Both the position numbers and the translations under genes were made by a program. Shown piece after piece: positions 19,383 through 22,500 of a stretch of 22,500 bases of DNA. Source of the DNA: Cryptomeria japonica (Eukaryota > Streptophyta > Pinopsida > Cupressales > Cupressaceae); NCBI RefSeq assembly GCF_030272615.1, contig NW_026729152.1, positions 70,001-92,500 on the forward strand, written 5' to 3'. The notes under the pieces were generated by a model, which searched no databases, had not been told where the DNA came from, and saw only the letters and a program-made list of their open reading frames with translations. Every line of letters begins with the position of its first letter. Positions within the stretch are counted from its first letter, which is position 1.

Positions 19383-19500
19383 GGGTGCGATCATACCAGC
19401 GTTAGTGCACCGGATCCCATCAGAACTCCGCAGTTAAGCGCGCTTGGGCCGGAGTAGTACTAGGATGGGTGACCTCCCGGGAAGTCCCGGTGTTGCACCC
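19383..19500 (+). rRNA. 5S ribosomal RNA gene, copy 2 (one-base variant)
   Basis: Same gene as 11460-11577, 118 nt to the T run, on the same strand. The only difference I see is nt 80 (19462), A instead of G. Nt 80 lies at the start of the C box region and in helix IV, where G80 of copy 1 can pair with C96; A80 gives an A-C mismatch. Most angiosperm 5S genes have A at this place, but together with a U partner. The internal control boxes, closing stem and terminator are otherwise intact, so the gene is probably still transcribed; whether its product is as stable as that of copy 1 is open. It could be a tolerated variant, an early pseudogene or a sequencing error. Confidence 0.95.
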
Positions 19501-19506
19501 TTTTTT
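19501..19506 (+). terminator. Pol III terminator of 5S copy 2
   Basis: T6 run directly after the gene; a second T5 run follows at 19509-19513. Confidence 0.92.
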
Positions 19507-19926
19507 AGTTTTTCGCCGGGCGTCGCAATGCTATTTGAATAAACCTTTTGCCCGTTTGCGTTCTCGTCGGGGCCGGGCCGGGCCGGGGTGCGCTGCCCGC
19601 ACTACCGCGCGCGCGGGGGCGACACCGAGCGCGCACCCGAGGCGCCCCGAGCACACAGGCCACGGTGCAACCCGGGCGTTGTGCGCGCACCCCGGTGCGC
19701 CCGAGGTGCTGCGCGCGCACCCAGGTGAAATCGGTGTGCACCTCGGCCAGTGCGCGCTCGGTCGAGTCGCGCACGTTGGCCAAGGTGCACGGTGATGTTT
19801 CTTACTCTAAGGTTCCGCACCAGACGCCCGGGACAGGTGAGCGAAGCTGGGCGGGGCCGGGTGCGCGGCCGGGGCAGGTGCACGCAGCTGGAGAGAGCTT
19901 TGGAGCACACTTCGGAGCGCACCAAT
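19507..19926. other. GC-rich 3' flank of 5S copy 2
   Basis: Copy of 11584-12003 with one substitution (19631 G for A). No gene is seen. Confidence 0.7.
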
Positions 19927-21345
19927 GATGCGCTCCATTCAAAAGTTTCCTGAAAAGGCAAAAAAAGTTGAGATTATAGAATTTCCCACTTGAGAGATTG
20001 TAAAAAAAAAAAATTTAAAATGAAGGAAACGCGGGTGCCAAGGTGTGCGCAGCCCAGCCAAGGTGTGCGCACCAAGGCGCCCACCCTGGCGAAGGTGCAC
20101 GCAAGGTGCGCACCCGAGGCAAACCGGACAATTAACCCAACTTTCGACTTCGCGCGCACCTTGGAGCGCACTTCGGAGCGCTCCTTGGTGCGCACCAATC
20201 TTGGGCACCTCGGAGTGCACCATGGCGCCCACCAAGGTGCGCACCCGGGGCAAACCGAGCTCCGACTTCGTGCGCACCTTGGAGCGCACGAAAGGTGCGC
20301 ACCATGGCGCCCACCAAGGTGCGCAGCCCAGCCAAGGCGTGCGCATCAAGGTGCGCACCCTGGCGAAGGTGCGCACCCGGGGCAAACCGAGCTCCGACTT
20401 CGTGCGCACCTTGGAGCGCACAAAAGGTGCGCAACCCAGCCAAGGTGTGCGCACCCCGGTCAAACCGAGCTCCGAATCGTGCGCACCAGAGGTGCACGCC
20501 ATCGTGCGCACCTTGGAGCACACTTCGGAGCCCTCCTTGGTGCGCGCCGATGTTGCGCACCTCGGAGCGCACCCGGGGAAAACAATGCAATTAACCCGAC
20601 TTTCGACTTCGTGGGCACCTCGGAGCGCTCTCGGGTTCGCACCTCGGAGCACACCGAGGTGCCCACCCTGGCGAAGGTGCACGCGAGGTGCGCACCCGGG
20701 GCAAACCGGGCTCCGACTTCGTGCACGCCGCACCTTGGAGCACACTTCGGAGCGCTCCTTGGTGCGCACCAGGGCGCGCAACCCAGCCGAGGTGCCCACC
20801 CCGGCGAAGGTGCACGCGAGGTGCGCACCCGGGGCAAACCGGGCTCCGACTTCGTGCACGCCATGGTGCCCACCGCGGCGAAGGTGCACGCGAGGTGCGC
20901 ACCCGGGGCAAACCGGGCTCCGACTTCGTGCACGCCGCACCTTGGAGCACACTTCGGAGCGCTCCTTGGTGCGCACCATGGTGCCCACCAGGGCGCGCAA
21001 CCCCGCCGAAGGTGCACGCGAGGTGCGCACCCGGGGCAAACCGGGCTCCGACTTCGTGCACGCCGCACCTTGGAGCACACTTCGGAGCGCTCCTTGGTGC
21101 GCACCATGGTGCCCACCAGGGCGCGCAACCCCGCCGAAGGTGCACGCGAGGTGCGCACCCGGGGCAAACCGGGCTCCGACTTCGTGCACGCCATGGTGCG
21201 CACCGCGGCGAAGGTGCGCACCCGGGGCAAACCGGGCTCCGACTTCGTGCACGCCGCACCTTGGAGCACACTTCGGAGCGCTCCTTGGTGCGCACCAGGG
21301 CGCGCAACCCAGCCGAGGTGCCCACCCCGGCGAAGGTGCACGCGA
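19927..21345. repeat. GGTGCGCACC-rich satellite, left part of unit 2
   Basis: Copy of 12004-13498 lacking 76 bp at 20661. It begins with the diverged AT-rich landmark. Long open frames on both strands cross it and are composition artefacts. Confidence 0.93.
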
Positions 21346-22500
21346 GGTGCGTACCCGGGGCAAACCGGGCTCCGACTTCGTGCACGCCGCACCTTGGAGC
21401 ACACTTCGGAGCGCTCCTTGGTGCGCACCATGGTGCCCACCAGGCCGCGCAACCCAGCCAAGGTGTGCGCACCAAGGTGCACGCGAGGTGCGCACCCGGG
21501 GCAAACCGGGGTCCGACTTCGTGCACGCCGCACCTTGGAGCACACATCGGGGCGCTCCCGGGTTCGCACCGGCGTTGCGCACCGTGGTGGGCACCTCGGA
21601 GCACACCAAGGTGGGCAGCGAGGTGCGCACCTTTGATGCGATGCCTTCACTAATTTCCATAAAAGGCAAAAAAAAAACGAGATTTTAAAATTTCCGTTTT
21701 GAAAGATAGTGAGAAAAAGGGAATGCTGGTGCCATCTTGAGCCCGCCCTGGTGCGCAGCCCAGCCAAGGTGTGCGCACCAAGGTGCCCACCCTGGCGAAG
21801 GTGCGCGCCCGGGCAATTAACCCAACTTCCAACTTCGCGCGCGCCAGGGTGGGAGCGCACCCAACAACCGGGCCTGGGAAGAGCCAATGCGAGAAACCCC
21901 ACCAAACGCTCTGACAAAAAAAGAGGGGGCGCTCCAGTAACCCCGCTTCGGAGCGCACCCTGGGCAAACCCAGCCAAGGTGCCCACCCCGGCCAAGGTGC
22001 AGGCGAGGTGCGCACCCGGGGCAAACCGGGCTCCGACAACGTGCACGCCGCACCTTGGAGCACACTTCGTAGCGCTCCCGGGTGCGCACCTCAGAGCACA
22101 CCAAGGTGGGCAGCGAGGTGCGCACCTTTGATGCGCTGCCTTCACTAATTTCCAGAAAAGGCAAAAAAAAAAGGAGATTTTAAAATTTCCGTTTTGAAAG
22201 ATAGTGAAAAAAACGGAACGCGCGTGCCATCTTGAGCCCGCCCTGGTGCGCAGCCCAGGTAAGGTGCCCACCCTGGCAAAGGTGCGCACCCGGGCAATTA
22301 ACCCTACTTCCGACTTCGTGCGCGCCAGGGTGGCAACCGGGCCTCGGAAGAGCCAATGCGAGAAACCCCACCAAACGCTCCGACAAAAAAAGAGGCGGCG
22401 CTCCAATAACCCCGCTTCGGAGCGCAGCCGGGGCAAACCCAGCCAAGGTGCCCACCCCGACGAAGGTGCACGCGAGGTGCGCACCCGGGGCAAACCGGGC
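21346..22500. repeat. 2.35-kb tandem block in unit 2 (partial)
   Basis: Equivalent to 13499 to about 14653, with landmarks at 21635 and 22130. It runs off the window; whether a second 2.35-kb copy follows is unknown. Confidence 0.88.

Larger units (their letters stand above)
18129..22500. repeat. Higher-order 5S-bearing repeat unit 2 (truncated by window end)
   Basis: Second copy of the 7.9-kb unit, equivalent to 10206 to about 14653 of unit 1. Its 76-bp deletion at 20661 removes the truncated landmark. It lacks the left half of the boundary palindrome because it is joined to the end of the 2.35-kb block instead. Confidence 0.95.

Noticed and set aside
20460-22493. Minus-strand open frame of about 677 codons, and similar ones at 12760-14748 and 15715-17019
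   Set aside because: Same satellite. The frame depends on unit lengths that vary between copies and runs through the AT-rich landmark with no change in character. No known protein family is recognisable.
1-22500. 18S, 5.8S or 26S rRNA sequence inside the window
   Set aside because: I looked for the conserved 18S start (TACCTGGTTGATCCTGCC) on both strands and for recognisable conserved 26S blocks, and saw none, so the 35S genes, if linked, lie outside.

Overview
This window contains no protein-coding gene that I can support. It is repeat-built eukaryotic spacer DNA. The only recognisable genes are two copies of a land-plant type 5S rRNA gene on the + strand (11460-11577 and 19383-19500). Their internal control region, closing stem and T6 terminators are intact. 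The 5S sequence type, the very long spacer and the nested tandem repeats suggest a nuclear rDNA intergenic spacer (IGS) of a land plant, probably a gymnosperm. The land-plant call is firm; the gymnosperm call is an inference.

Layout. 1-4195: tandem array with a 188-bp period, about 21 units. 4196-8840: promoter-bearing repeats in three families with spacings of about 441-545, 311 and 157 bp. They carry 13 copies of a motif that reads CTTATATAGGGGAGG on the minus strand, which resembles the plant RNA polymerase I start-site consensus (TATATA(R)GGGG). The 311-bp family is interrupted at 7071-7768 by a very regular 52-bp satellite. 8841-8998: short palindrome cluster. 8999-10699: degenerate G-rich minisatellite with G-quadruplex motifs. 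10206-18128: one complete 7,923-bp higher-order unit made of G-rich tail, T-rich segment, 5S gene, GC-rich flank and a long satellite rich in GGTGCGCACC. A second, incomplete unit runs from 18129 to the window end. Inside the unit a roughly 2.35-kb block is itself tandemly duplicated (13499-15850 and 15851-18128).

Proposed reading. If the minus-strand motifs are Pol I promoters, the large rRNA unit is transcribed right to left: 26S lies beyond the right edge, 18S beyond the left edge, 4.5-8.8 kb holds spacer promoters, and the 188-bp array lies in the external transcribed spacer or just upstream of the gene promoter. The 5S genes would then be embedded in the IGS on the opposite strand, an arrangement reported for Podocarpus among gymnosperms. 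Neither 18S, 5.8S nor 26S sequence is visible here, so linkage is inferred.

Most notable: (i) the minus-strand promoter series and the inferred opposite 5S polarity; (ii) a 31-bp-arm hairpin just downstream of the left-most promoter, with two compensatory changes in sister repeats; (iii) the 7.9-kb unit boundary lying exactly at the centre of a 24-bp perfect palindrome; (iv) the density of the self-complementary decamer GGTGCGCACC. Long open frames (up to about 680 codons) in the GC-rich satellites are stop-poor repeat translations and are rejected as genes.
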